A stretch of 64,000 nucleotides of DNA from CAWKKW01 sp963850345 (GCA_963850345.1 CAWKKW010000002.1:868001-932000); one strand, 5' to 3'. Shown: positions 1 through 9,554, counted from the stretch's first letter. Made by a program: numbers and translations. The notes: generated from the sequence alone by a model not told the origin.

Positions 1-1103
1 CTTCCAGTCGTCTTCGAGGCCGCGCCGGTGTAATCGCCCGCCGGCAGCGTGATGCTGTACTCCCAGGTATTCTGCGCCGTGCTGTCCTTGGTGAAGGTAA
101 TGGTCGCGTTGTGACTCTTACCCAAGGAGTCATAGACCTGCATGGTTTGCGCGGTCGCTCCGCCGGACACTCCATTCTGCACTGCGCTGTTGAACGTGGT
201 GCTGATACCACCGTTCAACGCGGTGATATCGACGGGCGCGAGCACGAGCGCAGTGGCTCCATCGGCGAAGGTGAATCCCGCTGCCTGCGCTGCGGTCACT
301 GTGTGCGCGTTCTGTACACCTGTACTGCCGTCAAAGGTCACTGTGCCGGTCTCACCCGTGCCGCCGGTTGCTCCGGGCACACTCACGCTGTAGGACCACA
401 CTGCGTCGGTCTTCGCAGCGGCCGGCGGGCTGGCGACCGCGGCGGTCGTGTTCGTGAAAGTGATGTTGGCCGAGTGGCTCACGCCCTTGGAGTCGTAGAT
501 CTGAATCGTCTGGGTGGCCGTCGTGTTCACCGGAGCGCTCAAGGCCAGTGTTCCTCCGAACGAAACTGCACTCGTAGCGACTGAGGGCTTGGCTCCAGCA
601 TCGAGTGTGCCGGTGAGCGTCAACGTTCCAGTGGCTCGTGGTGCCTGTGCCTGGCCGATAGGCAGACTGAGCGGAACCAATGCGGAGTTGGTATTCACAA
701 CGCCATTGGCGGCGGGATAGCCCATTAGCTGCAAGCCGCTCTGCGTGGTCAGGTTTCCGCTGCTGTCGGTAGTAAAGTTGCCGGCTCGCGTGAGCTGGTT
801 CACTCCGGCATTCTGTACCAGGAAAAATCCTGTTCCGTTGATCGCGACATCGGTGTCGTTGGAGGTAGAGTTGATCCCCGCTCCGGTGAAGTTGGTCGAG
901 GTGGAAGCCACCTGTGTTCCCGCGCCGAGTTGTAGAGGATCGCCCGATCCTGCCGTCCCCAACTGTTGATAAAAGAGATCGCTGAAACTCGTGCTCTGCG
1001 CCTTGAAGGCGGTCGTGTTCATGTTGGAAAGATTATTGGCGATAGTATTCAAGGCGGTTGAGTCAGCCTTGAGGCCGGTCAATGGAATGGAAAACGAGGG
1101 CAT
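1..1103 (-). CDS. flgE: Flagellar hook protein FlgE (partial, C-terminus beyond window)
   Basis: Reading from the ATG at 1103 the protein begins MPSFSIPLTGLKADSTALNT, followed by IANNLSNMNTTAFKAQ, the N-terminal rod/hook helix shared by FlgE, FlgF and FlgG. About 367 residues are open to the window edge with no stop. The middle holds repeated Thr/Ala/Gly-rich stretches, including two copies of a YDS-[KL]-G-[VK]-SH-type motif, as in the variable hook D1/D2 domains. A GGAGGA ribosome site lies just before the ATG. It is the last gene visible in the flagellar operon, 64 bp after flgD, which fits a hook subunit assembled on the FlgD cap. FlgE rather than FlgG is inferred from the flgD neighbour and the long central region. 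Confidence 0.88.
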   Translation of the reverse strand, partial: MPSFSIPLTGLKADSTALNTIANNLSNMNTTAFKAQSTSFSDLFYQQLGTAGSGDPLQLGAGTQVASTSTNFTGAGINSTSNDTDVAINGTGFFLVQNAGVNQLTRAGNFTTDSSGNLTTQSGLQLMGYPAANGVVNTNSALVPLSLPIGQAQAPRATGTLTLTGTLDAGAKPSVATSAVSFGGTLALSAPVNTTATQTIQIYDSKGVSHSANITFTNTTAAVASPPAAAKTDAVWSYSVSVPGATGGTGETGTVTFDGSTGVQNAHTVTAAQAAGFTFADGATALVLAPVDITALNGGISTTFNSAVQNGVSGGATAQTMQVYDSLGKSHNATITFTKDSTAQNTWEYSITLPAGDYTGAASKTTG

Positions 1104-1167
1104 GGTTCCTCCAGGGCAGTTCGGTTAATAAACGTTGTCAGTTACATATGTGTGTTGGAGCTCGGCG

Positions 1168-1548
1168 CTACAGGCACTTTTGGATACTGCTGCTGTCGCG
1201 CGGAGCCAGCGCGGTCGCCAGCTGGCTTGCGGCCGAGACCGCCTGTGCTGCCGGTTTCGCTTGGCCGCTGCTGCTGGTTCCCACGGTGCCCATCCCCGAG
1301 AGTGTCTGGTTGACCTGAATCAACTGTTGCAGACTGTTCACCTGCACCAACTGGTTGATGTAAGCATTGGGATCTGTATTCGCCGTAGGGTCCTGGTTCT
1401 TCATCTCGGCCACCAGCAGCGTGAGAAAGTCGTTGGCAGTGACCGTAGCGCCGGCCTGCGATGCCGTAGTGGTCGATGAACCGGCCGCCGCCGGGACCGG
1501 CACTGCTGCATGCGCTGTTGGATCGATCGTTTGCTTGGCTATGTGCAT
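1168..1548 (-). CDS. flgD: Flagellar hook capping protein FlgD, short form
   Basis: This 126-residue protein carries the FlgD N-terminal signature: FLTLLVAEMKNQDPTANTD at about residues 41-59, then a Gln/Asn-rich helix (YINQLVQVNSLQQLIQVNQT). In the family this region goes with the cap scaffold on which FlgE polymerises. The protein stops shortly afterwards with an Ala/Ser-rich tail. The C-terminal FlgD Ig/Tudor-like domains found in the roughly 230-residue enterobacterial protein are absent. It lies between fliK and flgE, the usual position. Family assignment is secure; whether the short form is fully functional is inferred from its intact operon context. Confidence 0.88.
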   Translation of the reverse strand: MHIAKQTIDPTAHAAVPVPAAAGSSTTTASQAGATVTANDFLTLLVAEMKNQDPTANTDPNAYINQLVQVNSLQQLIQVNQTLSGMGTVGTSSSGQAKPAAQAVSAASQLATALAPRDSSSIQKCL

Positions 1549-1620
1549 TCTTCCTCTCCGTAATCGTCTCGCTTCGAAACCTTGTAATCGCGCCGCCGAG
1601 CGGCTCGAGTTGCCGCTGGA

Positions 1621-3720
1621 TTAAACCCGCAGATCGATTCGACTCTTTCCAGCCTCGACACCCCGAGGCTCCCACCCAGTCGTTGAGATCCCAGACGAGT
1701 TGACTCGATGTGACTCGTTGGCGCCGCCGAACGACGGCGGCGCGTCCGGTTCTCTGCTCAGGCGAGGCTGCCCGTTGCCTTGCGCATCTCCCTGACTATT
1801 TCCTTCGCCATTGCTGGGCCCCTGATGTCCTCCGCCTGATGTGTGGCCCGGATCGACCTCAAAGGCGTGCACGCCGATCTGCCGGTCTGCCAGGTATTCC
1901 GCTAGGTGCGGCAGTTCTGCAGCCAGACTGGCATGTGCCGCCTGCGAGCCGGTATTGAACGAGGCCGTCACTTCCCCGGCCGACAACTGCGTCTTGATTT
2001 CGACCCAGCCAAGGGAGCTGTCGTGCAAGCCCACACGCACTTCGCGAGGGGACGTCTGCAGAAGTCGGGTCGACTGCTCCGGACTTCGGTCTAACTGTGG
2101 AAAGGGATCGCTAAGCGCGCCGTGAAGTTTCGCGGTACCGTTCTCTGCGGAAGATTCGGCATGTCTGAATTCGCTGGCCGGTGGGAACACGCCGGTCGCC
2201 GGTCCAAACGAGGACGGATCGGCCGGAGCCATCCGGGCTGCAACCGTCCGGGAGGGTGGGCCTGTTCGAAGATTCGTATCTGTAGGTGATACTTTTGCGG
2301 TCTTGGGAATAGCGGAGGAAGGCGCCGGTAAGGCCTCGGCTGGAACATTTGCGGGCTGTTCGTCGGCCCCCTGCGAAGATTGGAGAGCAGGATTCGCACT
2401 TACCGCATTTTGCGTTTGGCTGTCGGCCGCTTGACCTGCGGTTGCTGCCGCTTTGGAAGTTGATCCCAAACCCTTCAATGCGCTGTTTGGGGACGAGTCC
2501 TTGCCCGGCACAACTCCGACCGTTGAGCTATCCGCCAACCTTGCATTAAAGCTGGATCGGTCTTCGGTCCAAGACTCCAAGCGATTAGGAGCATCGAAGT
2601 TGAAGGTTTTAGTCGCGTTTTGCGAGACCTTGTCGGGACCCGTTGAAGTCAGATTCCCGTTCATGACGTTTGGACTTCTTGCTTCAACTGGATGGGCGTG
2701 GCCCTCAACGGCCGCTGCGCTCGAAAGAATCTGTGCTGCGCCCGCGGATCTTGCCTCGGGGGTCGCCGCTCCGCTACTCGCGTCGAGCTTCGTTCCTATT
2801 GATGAGTCGGAAACAGGTTCCGTTACGTCCATGATCGCTTCAAAAGATACCGGACGCGAATTGGAATCACCCGAAGCGGCGGGAAGCGCTGCATCGACGG
2901 AACTCCTTGCGCCGACGGTTTGCGTGGAGTCCGAAGCAGACCCGAACTGGCGTGCTGTCTTCGACTCCGAAATGATTGGAGTGGGTGAAGCTCCAGACAT
3001 GCTGATCGGTGTCAGGTCGTAACCAGGAGCCACTGCATTCGTCTCCAGCGATGACTCGACCGAGACATGCGACACCCCTCGGGCCTGCACTAAATCCTGC
3101 CTTGGCAATCGCGATTGGGCTTCTGTTTGCACCGCGATGAGGTCTGCGCTTAATGTGTCGTTGATCGCAGGAGCTTGTGCCTCTCCTCCTGCAGAAACGG
3201 AAGGGATCGTCGGCGCCGTCAGTCCCAGGGCGCCTGGAACAGGGAGGTTGCTTGCGTCTTGGGACGCCTGAGCGAGGTCATGCCTGCCTGATGGATGCGG
3301 TTTTGCATCGCTTGAGGATTTGGCCCGAGAGGAAACAACAGAACGCGATGCTACGACCACACTTGCTACTGGGGTTTTCAGGGATTGCGTCTTTAGATCT
3401 GCGGCGGTTACGCTTTGCGGGCCAGGCGCATTCTCCGCCGTTCCCATCTCCATCGATGGGGACACCGCAGCCGCTTCGAACTGCGCCGAAGCAGGTTGCG
3501 CGGAATTGAACGAATTCGGCTTGCTGGCAACGGCATGCTCGATCGCAGCCGCCCCGGGCTGCAGTGTGCTCTCTGCCTGAGCGTCGCTGGCGCTCAACTC
3601 TCCGAGAAGGCAACCGCGAAATGCAGAACTGAGAGGACCAGCATGGCCAGGACTCACTTGCTTCCCAATCGGATCACGATTCGCCGAGTTATGTCCGCCG
3701 ACCGCCAAAGGAGAATCCAC
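1621..3720 (-). CDS. fliK: Flagellar hook-length control protein FliK-like
   Basis: A 699-residue protein rich in Ser, Ala, Pro and Thr over its first 530 or so residues, typical of the extended molecular-ruler part of FliK. The conserved C-terminal FliK domain is seen near residues 560-620, with RVGLHDSSLGWVEIKTQLS followed by a short beta-rich stretch and HLAEYLADRQIGVHAFEVD. The last 70 residues are Gly/Asn/Gln-rich. The start is GTG with a GAGG-containing ribosome site. FliK measures hook length and switches export specificity through FlhB. Position between fliJ and flgD supports the call. The N-terminal part has little sequence conservation, so the exact start is uncertain. Confidence 0.85.
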   Translation of the reverse strand: MDSPLAVGGHNSANRDPIGKQVSPGHAGPLSSAFRGCLLGELSASDAQAESTLQPGAAAIEHAVASKPNSFNSAQPASAQFEAAAVSPSMEMGTAENAPGPQSVTAADLKTQSLKTPVASVVVASRSVVSSRAKSSSDAKPHPSGRHDLAQASQDASNLPVPGALGLTAPTIPSVSAGGEAQAPAINDTLSADLIAVQTEAQSRLPRQDLVQARGVSHVSVESSLETNAVAPGYDLTPISMSGASPTPIISESKTARQFGSASDSTQTVGARSSVDAALPAASGDSNSRPVSFEAIMDVTEPVSDSSIGTKLDASSGAATPEARSAGAAQILSSAAAVEGHAHPVEARSPNVMNGNLTSTGPDKVSQNATKTFNFDAPNRLESWTEDRSSFNARLADSSTVGVVPGKDSSPNSALKGLGSTSKAAATAGQAADSQTQNAVSANPALQSSQGADEQPANVPAEALPAPSSAIPKTAKVSPTDTNLRTGPPSRTVAARMAPADPSSFGPATGVFPPASEFRHAESSAENGTAKLHGALSDPFPQLDRSPEQSTRLLQTSPREVRVGLHDSSLGWVEIKTQLSAGEVTASFNTGSQAAHASLAAELPHLAEYLADRQIGVHAFEVDPGHTSGGGHQGPSNGEGNSQGDAQGNGQPRLSREPDAPPSFGGANESHRVNSSGISTTGWEPRGVEAGKSRIDLRV

Positions 3721-3810
3721 GTTTCCGCCTCGGCGATAAGAACTGCAGTTCGTTGCCCAAACGTTGCGTCAGTTGAATTGGAAAATTTTCACGTCAGCGG
3801 CAGTGCGTAC

Positions 3811-4284
3811 TCAGAAAGGATCGGCCGGTGTGGTGGAGTGTACATGCCGGAGCCGGTTGGTTTGCTGGCGGCGCAGATTGAACCACTCATCCAACGCCGC
3901 CTGCTCCCTGCGTCCCTGTTCAATTTGTAACAGCGCATTGTACGCATCCAGCAGTGTCTCCACCTGTCGAGTCTCCTTGCGGCGTTGAAGGAACGCTTCG
4001 CGAAGAGCGGCAACCCGCGAAGCCTGCTCCTGTTCCAGTCCGCGCAGCCGGCCTCCCTGCCATTCCGCCAACTCACAGCAGCCTTCCTCCAACAGCCAGG
4101 ACTCCGCATCGCCCCGGTGAAGACCGTCGAACGCACCCTCCCGGCTTACGTGTGCCTGCTGGACGGCATCCTCCACCTTCAACTCCAGCCGACGCAGCTG
4201 CTGCGACTCCGCTTCGAGTTCAAGCCGGCTCGTCTCCTCGACCAGAATGCGCAGCCGCAATACGCGACTCAATGTCTTCGACAT
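3811..4284 (-). CDS. fliJ: Flagellar export chaperone FliJ
   Basis: A 157-residue, highly charged, almost wholly helical protein beginning MSKTLSRVLRLRILVEETSR. Heptad-like Leu/Glu/Arg/Gln spacing throughout indicates a long antiparallel coiled coil, the FliJ fold. FliJ sits in the FliI ATPase hexamer and escorts export substrates. The ATG at 4284 is preferred over an in-frame codon 24 bp upstream because GGGAAGAG lies about ten bases before it. It follows fliI directly and precedes fliK, the standard order. Low sequence conservation of FliJ means the call rests on length, coiled-coil character and position. Confidence 0.82.
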   Translation of the reverse strand: MSKTLSRVLRLRILVEETSRLELEAESQQLRRLELKVEDAVQQAHVSREGAFDGLHRGDAESWLLEEGCCELAEWQGGRLRGLEQEQASRVAALREAFLQRRKETRQVETLLDAYNALLQIEQGRREQAALDEWFNLRRQQTNRLRHVHSTTPADPF

Positions 4285-4343
4285 GCAAATCTCTTCCCTT
4301 CGCCGCACGAATGTACGGAGCTGAAGCGTTTGCGATTTCCGCG

Positions 4344-5666
4344 TTAAATACGCAGCACCAGTTGCTCCAGCTGCTCCAGCGCGCGGGGCAGCGTCACATC
4401 TTCATCGGCGCGCTGCTCGAGGAAACCGCGAATCTCCGCGCGGCTCTGCATGGCACGATCGAGATCCGGGTCCGTGCCCGCCTTGTACGCTCCAATGCGC
4501 ACCAGGTCTTCAGAGCGTGCATACACCGCGAGCATGCGCCGCACCAGGGCAGCGCGGTCTTTGTGCGCGGACGTGATCACCGCCGGCATCAACCGGCTGA
4601 TCGAGTCCAGAATCTGGATTGGCGGATACCAGCCTTCCGATGCCATCGCGCGCGACAACACGACGTGGCCGTCGAGCAGCGAACGCACCGCATCGACCAG
4701 GGGATCCTGTTGGTCGTCGCCCTCCATCAGCACCGTATAAAACGCAGTGATGCTGCCCGTCTGAAACTGTCCGGCGCGTTCGAGCAGCCTCGCCAGTCGA
4801 TTGAAGACAGACGGCGTGTAGCCCTTGGCGGTCGGTGGCTCGCCCGCGGCCAAACCCACCTCGCGAGCAGCCATGGCAAACCGCGTCAGCGAATCGAGCA
4901 CCAGCAACACATGCTTGCCCTGGCTCGAAAAATATTCCGCGATTCCCGTCGCCGCAAGCGCTGCGCGCATACGAAGCAGCGGAGACTGATCGGAAGTCGA
5001 CACGACCACGACCGAGCGGCGGCGCCCCTCCGCACCAAGGCTGTCTTCGAGAAATTCGCCGACCTCGCGGCCTCGCTCTCCCACCAGACCCACCACGATC
5101 ACATCGGCCTCGCTGTTGCGGGTCATCATCCCAATCAGCGTGCTCTTGCCTACGCCTGAGCCTCCGAAGATGCCGACACGCTGCCCCTTTCCTACGGTCA
5201 AGAGGCCATCGAGCGCGCGAATACCGGTGCCGAGCGCGGTGCGAATCGGCGTGCGCCCCAGCGGGTGCGGAATGGAGCCGTCGAGCGGCATCCATCCGTG
5301 CAGCGAAGGTCGACGCCCGTCATCGATCGGCGTTCCCAACGCGTCCAGTACCCTGCCAATCAGCGCGTCGCCTACTTCAATGCGCGCGGTCGTGCCCAGC
5401 CCCACAACCTGGTCTCCATAACGAATGCCGTCGGAAGACTCGAGCGGCATGGATAAGACATTGGGACCGCGAAAGCCGATGACCTCCGCCAGGTGTCTCT
5501 GGCCGAATCCGTCGAGTATCTCGCATCCTTCGCCCACGGAGCACAATGGTCCGACGGATTCAATCGTCTGGCCGACTGCCTCAAGCACCCGGCCGCGCCA
5601 GCGCCACGGCGGCCGCTGTTGCAGACGTGAGAAGTAGGTGCCGAGAAGGCCGACCTCATTGCCCAC
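4344..5666 (-). CDS. fliI: Flagellum-specific export ATPase FliI
   Basis: A 440-residue F1-beta-like ATPase. Visible motifs are Walker A GGSGVGKSTLIGMM (about residues 168-181), the FliI/YscN segment VVGLVGERGREVGEF, Walker B HVLLVLDSLTRFAMAAREVG, and SITAFYTVLMEGDDQQDP. It powers or gates type III export of rod, hook and filament subunits at the inner membrane with FliH and FliJ. The start overlaps the end of fliH by 11 bp, implying translational coupling. Length and motif order match the family with nothing missing. Confidence 0.97.
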   Translation of the reverse strand: MGNEVGLLGTYFSRLQQRPPWRWRGRVLEAVGQTIESVGPLCSVGEGCEILDGFGQRHLAEVIGFRGPNVLSMPLESSDGIRYGDQVVGLGTTARIEVGDALIGRVLDALGTPIDDGRRPSLHGWMPLDGSIPHPLGRTPIRTALGTGIRALDGLLTVGKGQRVGIFGGSGVGKSTLIGMMTRNSEADVIVVGLVGERGREVGEFLEDSLGAEGRRRSVVVVSTSDQSPLLRMRAALAATGIAEYFSSQGKHVLLVLDSLTRFAMAAREVGLAAGEPPTAKGYTPSVFNRLARLLERAGQFQTGSITAFYTVLMEGDDQQDPLVDAVRSLLDGHVVLSRAMASEGWYPPIQILDSISRLMPAVITSAHKDRAALVRRMLAVYARSEDLVRIGAYKAGTDPDLDRAMQSRAEIRGFLEQRADEDVTLPRALEQLEQLVLRI

Positions 5667-6405
5667 GAGAATTTGCCCGCCCGGGCTCGGAACTCTCCGG
5701 CTGCCGCGCTATGACGGGCGGCCGTTGTTCCAGCAGGTCAAAGAACCCGCGCTCGATCTCCACCAGCTGCGCCCGCACCCCTAGATCGACAGAGCCCAAG
5801 TGTGTTTCGAGCGCACACTCTCCCGTGCCGAACGAAGAGTCCCCCGCGACCTCCGGCCTCACCGGAACATTGGGAAGCAGGCGCATCATCTCTTCCCACA
5901 TCGCCAGCTCTGCTTCGGGCACGCGCAGTTTCACCGAAGTGTTCTCTGACAACTGGCCCAACGCCACCCGCACCGCCCCCGAGAGCAGCAGCGGGTCCAG
6001 TTGCGCCTCACGGCGAAGGATTCTGCCGGCGATGGCCAAGGCGAGCTGCACAACCTCCTGCTCCACGCGGGAAAAATATGCGTCTCGCTCCGCGACGAAT
6101 GAACCTAACACTCGTTGGAGGTTTTGGAGAGCCTGCTCCACCTGTGTACCTGCCGCTTGCTCCGCTTCCTTGCGTCCGCGCTCGTAACCCTCGCGTGCTG
6201 CTTCTCTGACCTGGGCGGCATTCGCCAGTTCTCGTTCCTGCAGTCGCGCCGTCAGTTCCTGAACCTGCAGTTCGTGGTGCCCCGATTGCACGATCTCCGT
6301 GCTCGCAGCACTGCCGCCGATCTCTCGCAGCGGAAAGGTCGACGTCATGGCCGCATGTCCGTGAGGTCGGTACTCCATTCGTTGAATCTTGGCATCCGTC
6401 TTCAA
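5656..6405 (-). CDS. fliH: Flagellar assembly protein FliH
   Basis: A 249-residue protein with a long charged helix in its first half (HHELQVQELTARLQERELAN, then GYERGRKEAEQAAG) and a C-terminal FliH/YscL-type region: a stretch around ALAIAGRILRREAQLDP, then VKLRVPEAELAMWEEM. FliH binds FliI and restrains its ATPase activity, tethering it to the export gate and C-ring. It overlaps fliI by 11 bp and follows fliG by 28 bp. Start choice among several nearby Met codons is uncertain. Confidence 0.9.
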   Translation of the reverse strand: MKTDAKIQRMEYRPHGHAAMTSTFPLREIGGSAASTEIVQSGHHELQVQELTARLQERELANAAQVREAAREGYERGRKEAEQAAGTQVEQALQNLQRVLGSFVAERDAYFSRVEQEVVQLALAIAGRILRREAQLDPLLLSGAVRVALGQLSENTSVKLRVPEAELAMWEEMMRLLPNVPVRPEVAGDSSFGTGECALETHLGSVDLGVRAQLVEIERGFFDLLEQRPPVIARQPESSEPGRANSRGQ

Positions 6406-6433
6406 CAGTCACTCCCTTTCCCAGCATCGCCGG

Positions 6434-7510
6434 TTACACCATCAGATCGTCGCCTTGCTCTACTTTCAGAATGATCTTCCCGTCCGCCTCCAGCTTGCGG
6501 GCCAGGTTCAAGAGCTCCTGCTGGGCGCCGGTCACCTCGCGCGTGCGCACCGGACCCATCACCTCCATGTCTTCCTTCAGCATCTCAACCGCGCGCGACG
6601 ACATGGCCTTATACACATGCGCTCGCAGTTCTTCGCGTGCTCCCTTGAGAGCCAACGCGAGCTGTCGTTTGTCTGCCCCCGCGACGATCTCGCGAATGCT
6701 GGTCGACGGAATCGTCACCAGGTCTTCAAACGTGAACATCAGGTTGCGAATGCTCAGACCGAGTTGCGGGTCGTTCTCTTCCAGATGCTCCAGTATCTTC
6801 TTGGCCTGCTCCGCATCCATGCGGTTCAGCAGATCAGCCACGGCCTTGAAGCCGGAGTAGGCTTTTCTGCCGGCATCGCCTACCGTTTCCAGACGATGGT
6901 GCAGAATCACAGCCACCTTCTGCGCCATCTCGGGCGAAAACTGGCGCATCTCGGCTAGCCGCCGCACGGAGGTGACCTTTTGGTCATAGCTCAGATTTTC
7001 CAGCACCTGCGATGCACGCTTGGGGTCGAGGTGCGCCAGCACCAGCGCAATGGTCTGGGCATGTTCTCCTTCGAGGAACTTGCCCAGCTGCTGCGGATCC
7101 ACCTTCTGCAGCATGGCCAGATTGCCGTGACTGGCCTCCTGCGATCGCTTCACCAGCGAGAGCATGTCTTCTGCGCGCTGCTTGCCAAACGAGTCGATCA
7201 ACAACTTGGTGGCGTAATCCAGCCCGCCATGCATCATGAAACCCTGGGTCTCGAGCAGGTCATAGAACTCTTCCAGAACCTGCAGCGAGATCTCGGGCGG
7301 TACGTTGCGCAGATCCGCAATCTCTTCCGTGACGCGCTGCACATCCCCTTCCGGCAGATTCTGGAAGATCTTCTTGGCGACTTCTTCGCCGACCGCGACG
7401 ATCAGGATCGCAGCCTTGCGCACGCCGTTCAATGGCTTGGCTGGCGCGACGCGACGCGGCGTGGTGGTGAGGCTGGTTCCGGGATCGGTTGAAAGAGCTG
7501 CATCCGCCAT
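6434..7510 (-). CDS. fliG: Flagellar motor switch protein FliG
   Basis: This 358-residue protein matches FliG throughout: N-terminal LNGVRKAAILIVAVGEEVAK, the middle EHAQTIALVLAHLDPKRASQ containing the EHPQ-like motif, and a C-terminal torque region around LSIRNLMFTFEDLVTI and DKRQLALALKGA, where the charged residues that meet the stator lie. FliG binds the FliF MS-ring and couples stator force to rotation. It lies 7 bp downstream of fliF with an AGGA ribosome site. The N-terminal 25 residues are a poorly conserved Pro/Thr-rich extension. Confidence 0.97.
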   Translation of the reverse strand: MADAALSTDPGTSLTTTPRRVAPAKPLNGVRKAAILIVAVGEEVAKKIFQNLPEGDVQRVTEEIADLRNVPPEISLQVLEEFYDLLETQGFMMHGGLDYATKLLIDSFGKQRAEDMLSLVKRSQEASHGNLAMLQKVDPQQLGKFLEGEHAQTIALVLAHLDPKRASQVLENLSYDQKVTSVRRLAEMRQFSPEMAQKVAVILHHRLETVGDAGRKAYSGFKAVADLLNRMDAEQAKKILEHLEENDPQLGLSIRNLMFTFEDLVTIPSTSIREIVAGADKRQLALALKGAREELRAHVYKAMSSRAVEMLKEDMEVMGPVRTREVTGAQQELLNLARKLEADGKIILKVEQGDDLMV

Positions 7511-7517
7511 GGCGTTC

Positions 7518-9167
7518 CTATTCGGAGTTGATCCAGCTCTGCAGCAGCCGAGAACTCTGCGCGGGCTGTTCCTTCATGGTTCCTGAGACCAGATCAAAGA
7601 GAGACTGTGCCGCCTGGCGCTGCTTCTCCGCCTCAGCTTCTCCGGCGAGAGCGGCCGCGGTAGGCGCAGAATTTGGGAGCGAAGAGGTGTGGCTGGGTGC
7701 AGGCAGCGCCGGACGCGCGAGTGCGGCTTTTGTCTTCCTTGTCATCGGGCGCACTACGAACAGCAGCAGTGCAAGCATGGCCAGCAGGATCGCGCCGTAA
7801 TGGATCAGTGACTGTGACTCATGCACGTGCTGCAACAGGCGGTCGGCTGTTCCCGGCTCTTTAGCCGCGGCATTCTCCTGAAAGGCGATATTCTCCACGC
7901 TCACCTGGTCGCCCCGGGCGGCATCGAAACCGATGGCGGCCTGCGCCAGTTCCGTCAAGTGCTTGATTTCATCTGGAGTGCGCGATTGCCAGCTGGCCTG
8001 GCGCTTGCTGGTGCCCAATGCCAGTAGCCGATCATTGATCAGCACCGCCGCGGTAATGCGTCGAATCTTGCCGGGTGCCTGTTGAGAATGACGCACACGT
8101 TTCGATGCAGCATAGGTTGCGCTTTCCTGCCGGATTGCCTGTGTGCCGGCGCTCTGGCTTGGAAACAGTGGCGGTTGCGCATTGGGCGGTGGCTGCGTAT
8201 TGGGCGCGTTGCTGGCTGTGCCCGGAACCCCACCGGTCCCCGCGCTCTGCGCTCCGGTACTTTGATCGGACCGCTGCATGGACAGGGTCACGACTGCGCT
8301 GGGGTCATAGGTTTCGTCCACCTCGTCGGCGGTCGAAGTGTCGTACTCCACATTCACAGAGGTGCGTACGTTTCCTGCTCCCGCGATGGGTTCAAGCGTC
8401 TCAATCAGCTTTTCGCTGAGTGCCTGCTCGTGCGCTTCGCCTTCCGCGCTGGCGCTCTTCTTCCCCAGCGTGGCATGACCATCGGCGTCGACGAGGACTA
8501 CGTTATCCGGAGGCAGATCTTCGACCGCGCTCGCGACCAGGTTGCGAATGGAGTCGGCTTGCTCCGGCCCGAAGCTGCGCCGGCGCAACTTCAGCACCAC
8601 TGACGCCTTTGCCGGTCGCTGTTGCTCGGTAAACAAGGATTCGTGGGGCAAGACCAGGTGGACCCGGGCACTTTGCACATCGCCCAGGGTGCCGATGGTG
8701 TGCTCCAGTTCTCCCTCGAGCGCGCGCTGGTAGTTCACCTTCTCATCGAATTCGGAGCCGATCCAGTTCGGCTTGTCAAACAGCTCAAAGCCCATGCGCC
8801 CGCTCTTCGGCCCGCCCTTCGCGGTCGTCTGCAAGCGAGCTTTATCCAGGTTCTCCGCGTTGACCCGCAGCGTGGAGCCATCTTGAGAGACATCAAAAGG
8901 GATACCCGCCGCGGTCAATTGCGCGGCCATCTCCCGCGCATCCTGCGGATCGAGTCCAGCGTAAAGGGTGCGCCAGTCGGGACGCGTTCCGAGCCAGGCT
9001 ACCAAGCCCAGCGCAGCCAGTGCGCAGAGCGCCATGCCGGCCGCCCAGGCTCTCTGTCGCGGCGCGAGCCCATCGTAGACCGAGAGCAGGTGCGCCGGAG
9101 CCGCCTTCAACCGCTCCTGCAGGCTTGCCTGTGCTCGTCCGTCCGATAGTTTCTGGTTTTCGGCCAT
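7518..9167 (-). CDS. fliF: Flagellar MS-ring protein FliF
   Basis: A 549-residue MS-ring subunit. An N-terminal membrane helix lies near residues 40-60 (WAAGMALCALAALGLVAWLG), followed by the YscJ-like ring-building domain with LYAGLDPQDAREMAAQLTAA and ARVHLVLPHESLFTEQQRPA. A Pro/Gln/Thr-rich disordered stretch occupies about 290-350. A second membrane helix (HYGAILLAMLALLLFVVRP) lies near residue 465, and a cytoplasmic tail binds FliG. FliF is the base on which the rotor and export gate assemble in the inner membrane. Order fliE-fliF-fliG is canonical. Confidence 0.97.
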   Translation of the reverse strand: MAENQKLSDGRAQASLQERLKAAPAHLLSVYDGLAPRQRAWAAGMALCALAALGLVAWLGTRPDWRTLYAGLDPQDAREMAAQLTAAGIPFDVSQDGSTLRVNAENLDKARLQTTAKGGPKSGRMGFELFDKPNWIGSEFDEKVNYQRALEGELEHTIGTLGDVQSARVHLVLPHESLFTEQQRPAKASVVLKLRRRSFGPEQADSIRNLVASAVEDLPPDNVVLVDADGHATLGKKSASAEGEAHEQALSEKLIETLEPIAGAGNVRTSVNVEYDTSTADEVDETYDPSAVVTLSMQRSDQSTGAQSAGTGGVPGTASNAPNTQPPPNAQPPLFPSQSAGTQAIRQESATYAASKRVRHSQQAPGKIRRITAAVLINDRLLALGTSKRQASWQSRTPDEIKHLTELAQAAIGFDAARGDQVSVENIAFQENAAAKEPGTADRLLQHVHESQSLIHYGAILLAMLALLLFVVRPMTRKTKAALARPALPAPSHTSSLPNSAPTAAALAGEAEAEKQRQAAQSLFDLVSGTMKEQPAQSSRLLQSWINSE

Positions 9168-9215
9168 TGCCTGAATTCCCGTCGTGCGCCGGACAAGAGC
9201 CGGCCCCGGTCCTGG

Positions 9216-9545
9216 TTAGAACTGCATGCTCATCATGGTCTGGTATGCGGCGACGGCTTTGCCGCGAACTGCCAGCGCGAGTTCAAAGGAAAGATCTGCC
9301 TTCTGGGTCGCGATCATGGCGCTGTGAATGTCCACACCATCCCCTCGCAACAGGCCACCCACGGTGCTCGACGCCTGATCCTCGAGTGACTGGACGTTCT
9401 GAATCGCATTTTGAAACAGGTTGGCGAACGGCGCGTCGGCATTCGTCGCAGTCACAGATCCAAATGCGCTGCTTGCGGCCGAGGCGGCACTCCGTGCGGT
9501 AGAAGCGGCGGCATCAAGGACGGGATGAAAGGCGAGGGGGATCAT
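9216..9545 (-). CDS. fliE: Flagellar hook-basal body complex protein FliE
   Basis: A 109-residue protein whose C-terminal half carries the FliE signature: FANLFQNAIQNVQSLEDQAS and the ending DLSFELALAVRGKAVAAYQT followed by MMSMQF. FliE joins the MS-ring to the proximal rod and is the first rod substrate exported. An AGGAG site lies upstream of the ATG. It sits between flgC and fliF, its usual place. Confidence 0.95.
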   Translation of the reverse strand: MIPLAFHPVLDAAASTARSAASAASSAFGSVTATNADAPFANLFQNAIQNVQSLEDQASSTVGGLLRGDGVDIHSAMIATQKADLSFELALAVRGKAVAAYQTMMSMQF

Positions 9546-9554
9546 AGCGTCTCC

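Noticed and set aside
3954..5159. 401-codon plus-strand open frame
   Set aside because: It is antisense to fliJ and fliI, whose motifs are clear; the predicted protein is Arg/His/Pro-rich with no domain.
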